From contig JAQYSN010000110.1 in NCBI GenBank assembly GCA_028725265.1, forward strand, positions 1-37,940: DNA of 37,940 nucleotides, given 5' to 3'. The notes beneath the pieces are model-generated. The model was not told where the DNA came from. It did no database searches and was given only the letters and a program-made list of their open reading frames with translations. The position numbers and the translations under genes are program-made. Shown piece after piece: positions 10,041 to 20,212 of the stretch. Numbering within the stretch: the stretch's first letter is position 1; each line of letters starts with the position of its first letter. This stretch comes from Spirochaetales bacterium. GTDB lineage: Bacteria > Spirochaetota > Spirochaetia > Treponematales > Treponemataceae.

Positions 10041-11840
10041 TTATCGGGTTCTCTTCTTCTTTTTAGGAACAAAATCGGGAATTTTTTTGCTCTGTGCTTC
10101 CAATGCCTTTTTTGCGTCCTTTTTCTTTTTCATCGATTTGAGAATCAACTGCTGAAACAAAGAGAAAATATTGCTAATCGTCCAATAAAGAATCAATCCT
10201 GCTGGTGCATTGTAGAACATGAAGAAGAACAGTACTGGCATTACATACATCATAATCTTCATAGATTTCTGAGTCTGATTTGCAGCCGTTGTCGCTCCGT
10301 CATTTCCAGTGAAAACACCGGTAAGAATCTGAGAAGCAAGATAAATTATAGGCAAAAGTCTGATTTCCGTTCCTAAAAACGGCATGCTGAAATTCTTAAA
10401 AGAATATACAGTATCGCCAACAGAAAGGTCTGGAATCCAACCTGGAATGAACATAGCCCCTCGGAATTCGAAATAGTTATTGAAAAGATTATACATTGCA
10501 ATAAGAAGAGGGAACTGAATCAAAAGAGGAAGACATCCCATCATCGGATTGTATCCGTTTTCCTTGTACAGTTTCTGCATTTCTACGTTCATCTTTTCAG
10601 GATTGTCCTTGTATTTAGTCTGAATTTCCTGAACCTTAGGCTGAACTTCCTGCATCTTAAGCGATGATTCCGAACTCTTTTTTGTAAGAGGGAAGAGTGC
10701 AAATCTCAAAAGCAATGTCATAATGATGATTGCAACACCCCAATTTGGAATTACCTTATAGATGACTTCCATAATCCATTTCATTGCAACTTCAAGCCAA
10801 GACAAAAGACCTGATGTGTTCAAACAGTCGTCAATCTTAATCTGTGAAAGGCCCCATCCGTTCTTTTCAACATTGTTGTAGTTTTTCAAAACTTTAAGAA
10901 CTTTTGGTCCAGCATAAACATAGTAGCTATCCGTGAAACTACCTGTCGCAGCATTTCTTGAAAGCATTGCCTGTGCATTTGCATACTGTGTCGAATCATA
11001 GGCCTTTGAAAAAAGAATATCGCTCATTTCTGTCGAGTTCTGAGGAACAATGAGGAAAGCAAAATATTTTCCTGTAACACCGGTCCAAAGATATTTCTTG
11101 TCATAAACCTTGAATTGATTGTCTTTAAGTGTATTCTTTTTTGCTTTTTCTTTATCCGTAAAAATAATTAAAGTTCTGTTTTCATATCTGTCGCGTTTGC
11201 TGTCGTAATGAGGTCCAATCTGAGGCGCAGTTCTCAAAGTATAGGCAGCATCATGCAAATTCAAAGTTGCGTTTTCATCGGCAATAACTGATACATCAAG
11301 CTTGAAAAGATATTCGCCTTCTTTGAAAGTGTATTTTTTCTGAAGGACAAAATTGTTTACCTTTCCGTCTGCATCCTTTATTGAAAATTCTTTTTCAAAC
11401 ACATAAGTCAAATCATCGATTTTTTTTGTATTGAATGTATCGTTGATTATTCCGTTTTCAAAACTGTCGTTTGCATTTCCAAATGAAATAGAGCATGCTC
11501 TATTATTTTCTTCTACAGAATCGACCATTTGAACCTTGCCGGCATCCTTATCATCAAATTCCAAAAGTTCATATTTAACAAGGTCTCCACCTTTGTTCGT
11601 CAAAACTACATGGATTTTATCTGTTGTGATTTCGTATGTTTGTTCTGGAATGTTTTTTGAAGATTTTGATACAAGTACTGTAGGTTCAGTTGAAATTTCA
11701 GTGCTAGTCTGTTCTGCCGTTGTTTCGGAAGTAACTTCTGTGCCTGTTTGTTTTGGCGCAAAAAACTTGGTTTGAATCGCCATAAATCCAATAAGAATTA
11801 CGCATGAAACTAAAACGGCTCCAATTGTTCTTTTATCCAT
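10041..11840 (-). CDS. yidC: Membrane protein insertase YidC
   Basis: Periplasmic YidC domain plus PNWGVAIIIMTLLLRFALFPLTKKS, KYKDNPEKMNVEMQKLYKENGYNPMMGCLPLLIQFP. Confidence 0.95.
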   Translation of the reverse strand: MDKRTIGAVLVSCVILIGFMAIQTKFFAPKQTGTEVTSETTAEQTSTEISTEPTVLVSKSSKNIPEQTYEITTDKIHVVLTNKGGDLVKYELLEFDDKDAGKVQMVDSVEENNRACSISFGNANDSFENGIINDTFNTKKIDDLTYVFEKEFSIKDADGKVNNFVLQKKYTFKEGEYLFKLDVSVIADENATLNLHDAAYTLRTAPQIGPHYDSKRDRYENRTLIIFTDKEKAKKNTLKDNQFKVYDKKYLWTGVTGKYFAFLIVPQNSTEMSDILFSKAYDSTQYANAQAMLSRNAATGSFTDSYYVYAGPKVLKVLKNYNNVEKNGWGLSQIKIDDCLNTSGLLSWLEVAMKWIMEVIYKVIPNWGVAIIIMTLLLRFALFPLTKKSSESSLKMQEVQPKVQEIQTKYKDNPEKMNVEMQKLYKENGYNPMMGCLPLLIQFPLLIAMYNLFNNYFEFRGAMFIPGWIPDLSVGDTVYSFKNFSMPFLGTEIRLLPIIYLASQILTGVFTGNDGATTAANQTQKSMKIMMYVMPVLFFFMFYNAPAGLILYWTISNIFSLFQQLILKSMKKKKDAKKALEAQSKKIPDFVPKKKKRTR

Positions 11841-11879
11841 AGATTTCTCCTTTTGAAACGATAAAAACTATCAATTTCT

Positions 11880-12149
11880 TTAGGGAACAGGATCGTATCC
11901 ACCTTTTGCAAATGGATGACACCTTAAAATTCGCTTTGTGGACATGCCGATGCCTTTGAAAGGACCATATTTAGTTATAGCTTCAATCGCATAATTCGAA
12001 CATGTTGGATAATACCGACAACAAGGCGGATGAAGAGGTGAGATACAGATTTGATAAAAACGAATTAAGTAGTAAAAAATTTTTTTAAGAAAGTTCTTTA
12101 CTGTAACAACAATTCTGCTTTTTGGCATAGAAAATGAAATTGTTCGCAT
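11880..12149 (-). CDS. yidD: Membrane protein insertion efficiency factor YidD
   Basis: [35 protein letters not shown] and [12 protein letters not shown]. Confidence 0.93.
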   Translation of the reverse strand: MRTISFSMPKSRIVVTVKNFLKKIFYYLIRFYQICISPLHPPCCRYYPTCSNYAIEAITKYGPFKGIGMSTKRILRCHPFAKGGYDPVP

Positions 12150-12460
12150 CTTTTTTTGAAAGATTCTGCATCGGGATAAACTAGAAAAATCATGTCATAT
12201 CCCTTTTTCATATTTGCTTTATAATAACGATAAGTTTCGCGGCTTAAACGTTTGGATTTGTTTCGCTTTACAGCATTTCCATAACCGCGAGGAAGGGCAA
12301 AAGCAATTCTATTAATACCAAGTTGGTTGGGAAGATAAAAAAGTTTCGCACCTGAAGTACTAACCTTATTGCCTTCCCTGTACAACGTTCGAATTTCTGA
12401 AGCCTTCTTTACATGCTCATCGCGTGTAAATCGGCCCGTTTTAACTAAGCCTGTTCCCAT
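12098..12460 (-). CDS. rnpA: Ribonuclease P protein component
   Basis: [26 protein letters not shown] core motif; between rpmH and yidD. Confidence 0.92.
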   Translation of the reverse strand: MGTGLVKTGRFTRDEHVKKASEIRTLYREGNKVSTSGAKLFYLPNQLGINRIAFALPRGYGNAVKRNKSKRLSRETYRYYKANMKKGYDMIFLVYPDAESFKKRCEQFHFLCQKAELLLQ

Positions 12461-12474
12461 TCCCTATACTAAAA

Positions 12475-12630
12475 TTAATATGGCTTCTTTTCGTCGGATA
12501 CAGTAAGCTTTTTTCGACCTTTAGCTCTTCGGCGTGCGAGTACAGCTCGTCCACCTGCAGTCTTCATCCGAGCTCTGAATCCAAATTTTCTATTTCGTTT
12601 TGTTCTACTTGGTTGATATGTCCTTAACAT
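12475..12630 (-). CDS. rpmH: 50S ribosomal protein L34
   Basis: Manual reverse translation: [51 protein letters not shown]; too short for the supplied ORF track. Confidence 0.95.
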   Translation of the reverse strand: MLRTYQPSRTKRNRKFGFRARMKTAGGRAVLARRRAKGRKKLTVSDEKKPY

Positions 12631-12724
12631 TTGAACACGTCTCCTTCTATATTTTAAGACCGCCTAAGCAGTCTAGAATTTTCCCGTATTATGAGTCTAT
12701 ACTAGGTTAGAAAATATAACATTT

Positions 12725-13279
12725 TTAACGATTTTTGGTCAATAGACTGCTTTTAAGCTTTTCGAATTTCTCGCGAAGTTCTGGAGCAAGATTTTCATCA
12801 ACTTCAATCTTGCTTTTATCTCCTTGCTCCTCATCTGAAATTCCAGCCGGCCGAATATCTTCCTGATAATCTGGAATCCGTACCTGCGAATTTTGAAGTT
12901 TAAAGCAAAGATTTTTGACATTCAGTTGCGGATATTTCATTTTTAAGCCGCGCAAAATATAGGTTTTGTAATTCTGCATCAGCTGGATATAACCCGGATG
13001 ATCGGTTTCTACCAACAAAATATCGTTTTTCAAATCGACTACGTTCGAATGTGCAGCAAGAAGCATTCCTGTTTTGTTCTTTTCAGCAGGATTTGTTGAA
13101 ATTGTACCGACTATTTCTTTCCATCCCTTGCTCACGGCAATCGATTCCTGCATCTTTTGCGCATCAATGTTCGGAAAAAGTGAGTTCAATATAGCATCCG
13201 CACGTCGGAATTTTACATCAGTAGAATACTTAGTTTCGAAGGCTTCATTCTGGTTTTCGTCATCAAAATCACTGTTCAC
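12725..13279 (-). CDS. DUF721/DciA-like protein
   Basis: Position after recF; RADAILNSLFP...SKGWKEIVG...HSNVVDLKNDILLVETDHPGYIQLMQNYKTYILRGL pattern. A GTG start at 13279 is favoured over ATG 13336, which lies deep inside recF. Confidence 0.75.
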   Translation of the reverse strand: MNSDFDDENQNEAFETKYSTDVKFRRADAILNSLFPNIDAQKMQESIAVSKGWKEIVGTISTNPAEKNKTGMLLAAHSNVVDLKNDILLVETDHPGYIQLMQNYKTYILRGLKMKYPQLNVKNLCFKLQNSQVRIPDYQEDIRPAGISDEEQGDKSKIEVDENLAPELREKFEKLKSSLLTKNR

Positions 13280-14354
13280 TCCAGACGCCTCCCTCGATAT
13301 TGTAAATTTTAGTTGTTGTTTTCTTATACCTGTCATACGGTTCGCCTGGCAAGAACGTGCAGAAAAGTTGTTCGTATTCAGGCAGCAATGCTGTAACCTT
13401 CTGTCGTTTATCTGGATCTAGTTCTAGAAGAACGTCGTCCATAAGCAAAACTGGCTTTTTCCCGGTAATTTCGCTGTAATACTGGGCCTGTGCTATACGC
13501 AAGATGAGAGCAACAAGACGGCGCTGGCCTGTCGAAGCTGACGGAATAAATTGTTTTGAGCCCTTCATAAAACGGACCTTGTCCCGATGAGGACCACTCA
13601 TCGTAGTACCTAAAGCCTTGTCCATTTCAAGCTTGGAATTCAGAGTCTGGATTATTTCTGCCATTTCGTTACTTTTCCATGAAGGCTCATAAGCAATATA
13701 AACGCCTGAAATTCCAGTTATCTTTTCGAATAGAGTCGAAAAAATTCGATTGAACTGATAAACAGCATTTTTTCGTTTCTGGATTATTTCACGTCCATTT
13801 TCGGCAAGCTGAAAATCGTAAACGTTCAAAGTTTCGTATTTTTTTTCCTTAAGCAAAAGATTTCGGCTTTTCAAAACCTTTTTGTAGCGCCTCATCACAT
13901 CGATGTACATAACATCATACATTGAAAGAGACTGATCTAGAAAAAAGCGCCTCCTTTCAGGCTCACCCACGGCAAAATCAAGATCATCATGGCAAAAAAG
14001 AACGCACGGAATCGTATTAATCATATCTTTGCGGTCTTTTAATTTTTTACCGTTCTTTACGATAGTTTTTTTTATGGCCTTGTTGCCTTCATAAGTAATA
14101 TTTATTGTGTGGGAAACTCCGCTTTCTTCGCGAAAAAACGTCTTTACCGAAAAATAATCCGAGCCAAAACGAGGAATTTCTGCTTCTGCATGAGTCTTGA
14201 AGGAATTACCATAGGATGACATGTATATCGCTTCCAAAAGATTGCTTTTTCCCTGTCCGTTTTCACCGACAAAAAAGACCTCTTTAGAATGGACATCAAT
14301 CGTTGCATCTTGGAGATTTCTAAAATTATTTACCGTTAAAGATAATATCGGCAT
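13269..14354 (-). CDS. recF: DNA replication/repair protein RecF
   Basis: NNFRNLQ, VGENGQGKSNLLEAIY (Walker A), STGQRRLVALILRIAQ, LLMDDVLLELDPDKR. Confidence 0.95.
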   Translation of the reverse strand: MPILSLTVNNFRNLQDATIDVHSKEVFFVGENGQGKSNLLEAIYMSSYGNSFKTHAEAEIPRFGSDYFSVKTFFREESGVSHTINITYEGNKAIKKTIVKNGKKLKDRKDMINTIPCVLFCHDDLDFAVGEPERRRFFLDQSLSMYDVMYIDVMRRYKKVLKSRNLLLKEKKYETLNVYDFQLAENGREIIQKRKNAVYQFNRIFSTLFEKITGISGVYIAYEPSWKSNEMAEIIQTLNSKLEMDKALGTTMSGPHRDKVRFMKGSKQFIPSASTGQRRLVALILRIAQAQYYSEITGKKPVLLMDDVLLELDPDKRQKVTALLPEYEQLFCTFLPGEPYDRYKKTTTKIYNIEGGVWSEQ

Positions 14355-14368
14355 GAACGCCCTGTTTG

Positions 14369-15475
14369 CTATTCACGCTGCATTGGCATGACAATGTGAA
14401 TGAAATCAGCTTCTGGAACCGACTTAATCGTTACAGCCTTCATATATTCAGAAAATTCAAATCGGATTTTGTCTGTATTGATAACCTTCATCGGCTGTTC
14501 AACAATCATGTAGTTAAAAGCCATTTCGACATTTTCACCATCGTATTCACATGGAATATCAACATTGGCATCACCGACTTCTGAGCCTTGAGAACGAATC
14601 GTAAGCTGATTCTGTGTCAAATCAAAATATACTCGGTTTGATTTCTGTTCAACAAAAAGGCTTGCACTTTTAAGAGCTGAAAGCAAATCTTTTTTATCAA
14701 CTTCAAAGCTGTATTTCTGTTCTTCTGGAATTACGCGCTGATAGTTAGGATATTGTCCATCAATCAAAACTGATGTGAAATTATAATTTCCAAATCGGAA
14801 GAAAATAACCTTATCAACTATGGCAATTGAAAGAGAGCCTTCGCTTGGCATTCTTTTAAGCAAAACTTCGAAGATTTTTGGTGGCACAATGGCACTCTCG
14901 AAATCTGCAACTCCGCCACAAAGAGGTTTCGCAATGTACGCTAATCGGCGTGAGTCCGTAGCGACCATAACCAAGTTGTCGCCCTTCTTTTCCATGTAGA
15001 TACCATTCATGAAAATTCGATTTCCGTCTGTTGATACAGCAAAAATCGTATGCATAATCATCTCTTTGAATTCCTGGACTGGAACATCAAAGTATGGAAC
15101 ATTTTCGGCAGAAGCAAATTCTGGGAATTTGTCACTGGCCATGCTGTTCAATTTGAAAATCTGTTTTTTACCGGTAAGCGGCCTGATTACTACGATTGAG
15201 TTTTCCTGACTAAATTCAACATCACCTGTTTCAATCAAATTGAGAATTCCGACGAATTTATCACAAAAAACAGTCGTCATTCCTTCCTGCTGAATTTCAA
15301 CAGGAATCTTAGTCTCAAAATTGATTTTTATATCAGTAGCCTTGATTGTAAGCGTATTATTTTCTGCAATCAAAAGCACATTTGATAAAATCGAAGCTAC
15401 GTTTTTTGTAGCGATGATTTCCTGTGCAATCGACATTTCCTTAAAAAGAGAATCTCTATCAAAAATAAATTTCAT
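14369..15475 (-). CDS. dnaN: DNA polymerase III subunit beta (sliding clamp)
   Basis: MKFIFDRDSLFKEMSIAQEII...ILSNVLL, VATDSRRLAY, C-terminal VMPMQRE; start at 15475 preferred over 15502. Confidence 0.93.
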   Translation of the reverse strand: MKFIFDRDSLFKEMSIAQEIIATKNVASILSNVLLIAENNTLTIKATDIKINFETKIPVEIQQEGMTTVFCDKFVGILNLIETGDVEFSQENSIVVIRPLTGKKQIFKLNSMASDKFPEFASAENVPYFDVPVQEFKEMIMHTIFAVSTDGNRIFMNGIYMEKKGDNLVMVATDSRRLAYIAKPLCGGVADFESAIVPPKIFEVLLKRMPSEGSLSIAIVDKVIFFRFGNYNFTSVLIDGQYPNYQRVIPEEQKYSFEVDKKDLLSALKSASLFVEQKSNRVYFDLTQNQLTIRSQGSEVGDANVDIPCEYDGENVEMAFNYMIVEQPMKVINTDKIRFEFSEYMKAVTIKSVPEADFIHIVMPMQRE

Positions 15476-15561
15476 TTTTACATCCTTGTCTATAAGTGTC
15501 AAAAAATTTTATCATATTTTTGTCGTAAAAACAACAATTTAGAATATTACATTTCTAATCT

Positions 15562-17079
15562 TCATTTGAGGTAAAAACTCTCGACAATTGTTGGTTTTCC
15601 TTCCTCTACAACGACCGTTTTGGTTTCTGAATATAGCGAAAATCCATCTAACCCCAAATAATCAATCTGAAAACTATGTTCTCCTGGATCCATGAAAAAT
15701 CCTACGCAAGAAACCTTTTCTGGTAAAATTTTCACCTGTTCAGTGGAAACTGCATTTTTCTCGTCAATTTCATTGACTGAAGAAATCATAGAATCACGCG
15801 CTGCCGTATAGGCCAACTGGGCAAGGACCAATTCTATCGGATTATTCAAAATTTTCTGAACATTTTCATAAGCTAGATTCAAACTAACAGAACTTGCAAC
15901 TACGGCTACATATTTTGCCGCAATTATCTCTGCCATATTTTTCATAAATTTATCATGCGCTTCATAATTCACTTCTTTTCGAAGCGACTCGTTAAAATCT
16001 TCGAGCAAAATCATTTCTTTTGAACCTTCAGCAACGGCATTTTCAGTTGATTCAGGCATTAACGGCGTTATCATAATTCGCTTTACACGAGAAGTCGATT
16101 TTACTTTTCCTTCTGAATCACAATCCAAACCAGGCCAACTGAATTTAAAGCTAATCGGGACATTATCCACAATTTTTCCAGAAAGATCGTAAATTGGACA
16201 ATTTAGGCTCATGCTGCGACCATATTTATCCTTTCCTGGAAATTCAACAAAATTAACTTTTTGTTGAGCCAGCATCCCATTAAAAGCAAAAAATTCAACA
16301 CGGCCTTTTCCTTTCGGCATTGAAATGGCAGCCTGAGCCTCTTTTTTCAAAGCCTGGTTTTTCAATAATTTCATGTCATAAACATTATCTGAATCACCAT
16401 ATTCGTTTCGAATATAAACTGAAAGCAATCGCGCAAAATCAGAGTCGGCATATCGTTCATACTCTTTTTTTTCAGGTGGCGCCATTTTGGCAATTTGGTT
16501 CAAATCGATTCCAAGAAAAGCACTGGCAACACCAAGCGACACTTTTTTGCCGTCTTTAGTTTCGACTTCTTTTTCCAAAGCTTCTTTCTGCAACTGTTCA
16601 ATCTGGACTCGGTACTCATCATACATCGTTTGAATTTCGCCAAGTCGACGGATTCTTGTCATTGCGTTTTCAAGACTAGTTTCCTTGTCTGCGCCATTGT
16701 AGTTGCTCAACGCATCCATCGCTACAAGGGTATATGCCTCAAAAAGGGAAGGCCAATAGTTTTTGCCTTTCGGACCGCCTTGCAAAACCATATCGACGCT
16801 GTAAAGACTATCTGCACTTGTGTCAAAATCATTCAAAAAGTGATAGGCAAGACCCTTGTCGATATCCAAGTTTAAGGGAACTCCATCTTTAGAACCTGTT
16901 TTGCTTTCTATCATTCCAAGACATTTTTCAAAATCAGCATTTGAAGCAGATTCGTTGTATCGCTTTTGATTGAATTTCTGATTTGCCATAGGAACAGAAG
17001 CACATCCTGAAAGGATAAAAAATGTTAAGATATAGATAATTCCCATGACGACACTGATAAAATGTGTTTTCTTTTTCAT
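15562..17079 (-). CDS. COG3014-like lipoprotein
   Basis: Lipobox FILSGC; adjacency to an LpoB-like gene; COG3014-like layout (LDIDKGLAYHFLNDFDTSADSL). Confidence 0.6.
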   Translation of the reverse strand: MKKKTHFISVVMGIIYILTFFILSGCASVPMANQKFNQKRYNESASNADFEKCLGMIESKTGSKDGVPLNLDIDKGLAYHFLNDFDTSADSLYSVDMVLQGGPKGKNYWPSLFEAYTLVAMDALSNYNGADKETSLENAMTRIRRLGEIQTMYDEYRVQIEQLQKEALEKEVETKDGKKVSLGVASAFLGIDLNQIAKMAPPEKKEYERYADSDFARLLSVYIRNEYGDSDNVYDMKLLKNQALKKEAQAAISMPKGKGRVEFFAFNGMLAQQKVNFVEFPGKDKYGRSMSLNCPIYDLSGKIVDNVPISFKFSWPGLDCDSEGKVKSTSRVKRIMITPLMPESTENAVAEGSKEMILLEDFNESLRKEVNYEAHDKFMKNMAEIIAAKYVAVVASSVSLNLAYENVQKILNNPIELVLAQLAYTAARDSMISSVNEIDEKNAVSTEQVKILPEKVSCVGFFMDPGEHSFQIDYLGLDGFSLYSETKTVVVEEGKPTIVESFYLK

Positions 17080-17108
17080 TTTTCCTCTTTTCTCCTTAAC
17101 TATAATCA

Positions 17109-17702
17109 TTAATAATGTTTTTTTGACGTTTTGAAAATCTTGATAATTTTTTCATCAGCGCTAAAAATAATTTTGTGAGTCTGAGCATCCACAAGTTGAA
17201 TCGTAACAAAATAGACTCGCTGCTGTTCTTTTTTGCCATTTTCAACAAGGGATTTTACCGTTCCCGTAAGAATAAAATCAGCACCGATGACTGAATTTTC
17301 TGTATTTTCTGCATTTTCTGTATTTTCTGCATTTTCCAAAATCGGCCGTTCATCCTTGTCCGCAACGAATTCAATGGTTCCGCTTTCGATTATTGCATCC
17401 TGAAGTTTTTTGGCAACAAGTTTCGTATCGATTCTTTCAGAACTTTCATTTTTGATTCGACCGACGACCACGAATGGTTTTCGCCCATTTTCTTTGCTAA
17501 ATTCTCTTATCTTATCTGATTCTCCGATTTTCTGAACGATAGTCGTTGTTACGATTCTGATATCATTTTCATTCCAAAAACCATTTATATCTTTTACCTT
17601 TGAAGTCCGCTGTGCTGGTGATGCATAAATCGGAAAAACTATACTGTAAAATGCGATTATTAAAGTGAAAAAAAATAAACCCTGTTTTCTCATAAAATTC
17701 AT
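17109..17702 (-). CDS. LpoB-like penicillin-binding-protein activator family protein (no lipobox)
   Basis: GFWNENDIRIVTTTIVQKI, VVGRIKNESSERIDTKLVAKKLQDAI, GADFILTGTVKSLVE resemble LpoB; N-terminal signal peptide. Confidence 0.65.
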   Translation of the reverse strand: MNFMRKQGLFFFTLIIAFYSIVFPIYASPAQRTSKVKDINGFWNENDIRIVTTTIVQKIGESDKIREFSKENGRKPFVVVGRIKNESSERIDTKLVAKKLQDAIIESGTIEFVADKDERPILENAENTENAENTENSVIGADFILTGTVKSLVENGKKEQQRVYFVTIQLVDAQTHKIIFSADEKIIKIFKTSKKHY

Positions 17703-17726
17703 AAAATAAATTATTGCATATGAATA

Positions 17727-18605
17727 TTAAACTGTCAAAATCAGTTTGCGATATTGATTCGGCGTAATTGCGAATTCGGCCTTAAACGAACGGAAAAAAG
17801 TACTTTCGTCCTGAAATCCGCATTCTAGATAAAGTTCTTTGATTGCCCTTCCTTTTTCAATCAAGTGCTTTGCGTACAAAAGACGCTTTTTCAACACGAA
17901 TTGATGAAGCGTAATATTCGTTTCGCTTTTAAAAAGATGTGAAAGATGATATTTGCTCACAAAAATATTTTCTGAAATTGATTCAAGGCTCAAGTCGCCC
18001 GAAAGATTTTTCTCGACGTAATCCATCGTTCTAGAAACAATCATGTTCGACTGTCGTGCATATCGTGCATTAATCGCAGGAGCATTAAATTCATCACTTT
18101 TAAGAAATTTATTGATATCAAGCAATATAGACAGAACTTTTTGCTCGCGCTCAACGTCAACTCCAAAATTTTCGGCGAACTGCAAGTTTTCCAAAGAAAG
18201 CAGATGGTCACGAATTTTTTGCGAAACAAAATAGTCGCGAATAAGATAAGACCTGTTCGAAGCACAGGAAAAAAAACATGATGAAAGATCAGTCTGCCTC
18301 GTCGAAAGCTTGGAAACATAGCGAGGATTCAGCCATAAAACAATTCTCTCATAGGTTAAATTTGGATTCGTAACTTTAAGCTGATGAAGGACATTCGCCG
18401 GTATCAATAAAATATCACCGCTCACAAGATTATAGTGCAGATTTTCTACGGAATAGACGGCTTTTCCGCTGATAAAAAAATACAACTCGTAAAAATCATG
18501 GCTATGAAGGACGACGTTGTTCAAATTTATGTCTCGTGAATGAGAAATTTCATAACTGTTATTCCTCATCAACTGGTTTAGGATTTTTGTATCGGACACA
18601 AGCAA
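17727..18605 (-). CDS. AraC family transcriptional regulator (cupin plus HTH)
   Basis: N-terminal cupin HSHDFYELYFFISG; C-terminal LESISENIFVSKYHLSHLFKSE and ECGFQDESTFFRSFKAEFAITPNQYRK. Confidence 0.93.
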   Translation of the reverse strand: MLVSDTKILNQLMRNNSYEISHSRDINLNNVVLHSHDFYELYFFISGKAVYSVENLHYNLVSGDILLIPANVLHQLKVTNPNLTYERIVLWLNPRYVSKLSTRQTDLSSCFFSCASNRSYLIRDYFVSQKIRDHLLSLENLQFAENFGVDVEREQKVLSILLDINKFLKSDEFNAPAINARYARQSNMIVSRTMDYVEKNLSGDLSLESISENIFVSKYHLSHLFKSETNITLHQFVLKKRLLYAKHLIEKGRAIKELYLECGFQDESTFFRSFKAEFAITPNQYRKLILTV

Positions 18606-18691
18606 ATTTTATTTACATATCGCAAGTTTTGCAAGTTTTTCCGCAATATTTGATATTTTTTTTGTAAAAATTGAGATGTAGTATTCAAATT

Positions 18692-20191
18692 ATGAAAACA
18701 TTTATGGACGAAAATTTCTTACTTGAAAATAAAAAAGGTGCTGAACTCTATCAGCAGGTAAAAGACCTGCCGATTTTTGACTATCACTGTCATCTTGACC
18801 CTAAAGAAATATATGAAAACCGTTCTTTTTATAATCTTACGGAACTTTGGCTTGAATGTGATCATTATAAGTGGCGTGTAATGCGTAATGCTGGTGTTTC
18901 AGAAGAATTTGTCACTGGAAAAGCAGATCCGTACGAAAAATTTTTGGCTTTTGCACGTTCTCTTCCTCTTTTTCCAGGAAACCCAGTCTATCATTGGGCA
19001 CATTTGGAACTTAAAAAATATTTTGGAATAACAGAACCTCTTTCAGAAAAGACGGCATCTGCCATCTGGGAACAAACAAAAAAAATAATGGCCGATGGTT
19101 CATTTTGTGCACGCAATTTAATAAGACAATCAAATGTCGATACGATTTTTACGACTGATGACCCGACAAGCGACTTGAAATACCATGCACTTCTCGCACA
19201 AGAAAAGACCAAAAATTCTGATGTCACCTTTACAGTTTCGCCAAGTTTCAGGCCAGACCGATTTGTCAACATTGAAAAACCTGACTTTCCAAAAGCCATC
19301 GCCGAACTCGAAAAGGCCTGTAACAATCAAAAAATCGAAAATTATGACAGCCTTGTGAAAGCTTTGAATAACCGCCTTGATTTTTTTGTTGACAAAGGAT
19401 GCGCTATTGCTGACATTTCTTTCACAGATTTTCCAAAAATTATGACATCTGATGAAAATATGACATCAGAAAAATTGACAACTATTTGTGACAAAGCCAT
19501 AAAAATAGCGTTAAATTCTGATAAATCTGACATAATCCATGATGAATTGTCAAATTTAAACATGACTTTCAAGTATTGCATGATAAAAAATCTTGCACTT
19601 ATGTTTGCGCAAAAAAACATGACAATGCAGATTCATACCGGAGTTTTGCGAAACCAAAATACAACACGATTTGCTCAATGTGGTGCAGATTGTGGAATCG
19701 ACAGCGTTGGAAATTCTATCAATATCGAAGCTGCAGGCCTTCTTTTTGACGATATCGAAAAAACAGCTGCTTCTAGAGCAGCAGATTGTGCTAACTCTAG
19801 CAAAATTGATTGTGCCGGCCTTCCTCGTATCATCCTTTACACATTGAATCCAAATTCCTATTATCCGATAGCAACTATGATAGGAGATTTTGCAGGAAAG
19901 GTTCCCGGCCGAATGCAGATGGGAGCAGCCTGGTGGTTTATGGACCATAGGGACGGTATAAAAGAACAACTCAAAATTTTTGCTAACACTAGTGGGCTGG
20001 GAGTTTTTAACGGAATGCTTACCGACAGTCGAAGTTTTGTTTCGTATGTGCGACACGACTATTTTAGAAGAATCCTGTGCTCTGTAATCGGGGAGTGGAT
20101 TGAAAACGGAGAATATCCCGATGATGAAAACGCCGTGGAATTAGTAAAAAACATCAGTTTCTATAATGCAAAAAATAATTTTTCACGATAA
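18692..20191 (+). CDS. uxaC: Glucuronate (uronate) isomerase
   Basis: PIFDYHCHLDPKEIYENRSFYNLTELWLECDHYKWRVMRNAGV, MQMGAAWWFMDHRDG; start at 18692 preferred. Confidence 0.95.
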   Translation: MKTFMDENFLLENKKGAELYQQVKDLPIFDYHCHLDPKEIYENRSFYNLTELWLECDHYKWRVMRNAGVSEEFVTGKADPYEKFLAFARSLPLFPGNPVYHWAHLELKKYFGITEPLSEKTASAIWEQTKKIMADGSFCARNLIRQSNVDTIFTTDDPTSDLKYHALLAQEKTKNSDVTFTVSPSFRPDRFVNIEKPDFPKAIAELEKACNNQKIENYDSLVKALNNRLDFFVDKGCAIADISFTDFPKIMTSDENMTSEKLTTICDKAIKIALNSDKSDIIHDELSNLNMTFKYCMIKNLALMFAQKNMTMQIHTGVLRNQNTTRFAQCGADCGIDSVGNSINIEAAGLLFDDIEKTAASRAADCANSSKIDCAGLPRIILYTLNPNSYYPIATMIGDFAGKVPGRMQMGAAWWFMDHRDGIKEQLKIFANTSGLGVFNGMLTDSRSFVSYVRHDYFRRILCSVIGEWIENGEYPDDENAVELVKNISFYNAKNNFSR

Positions 20192-20212
20192 AAAGATGGA
20201 GGAAAATTACAC

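Noticed and set aside
12640-12690. Terminator between DUF721 and rpmH
   Set aside because: agactgc-ttag-gcggtct is a plausible short stem, but the following T tract is weak; not supported enough to list.
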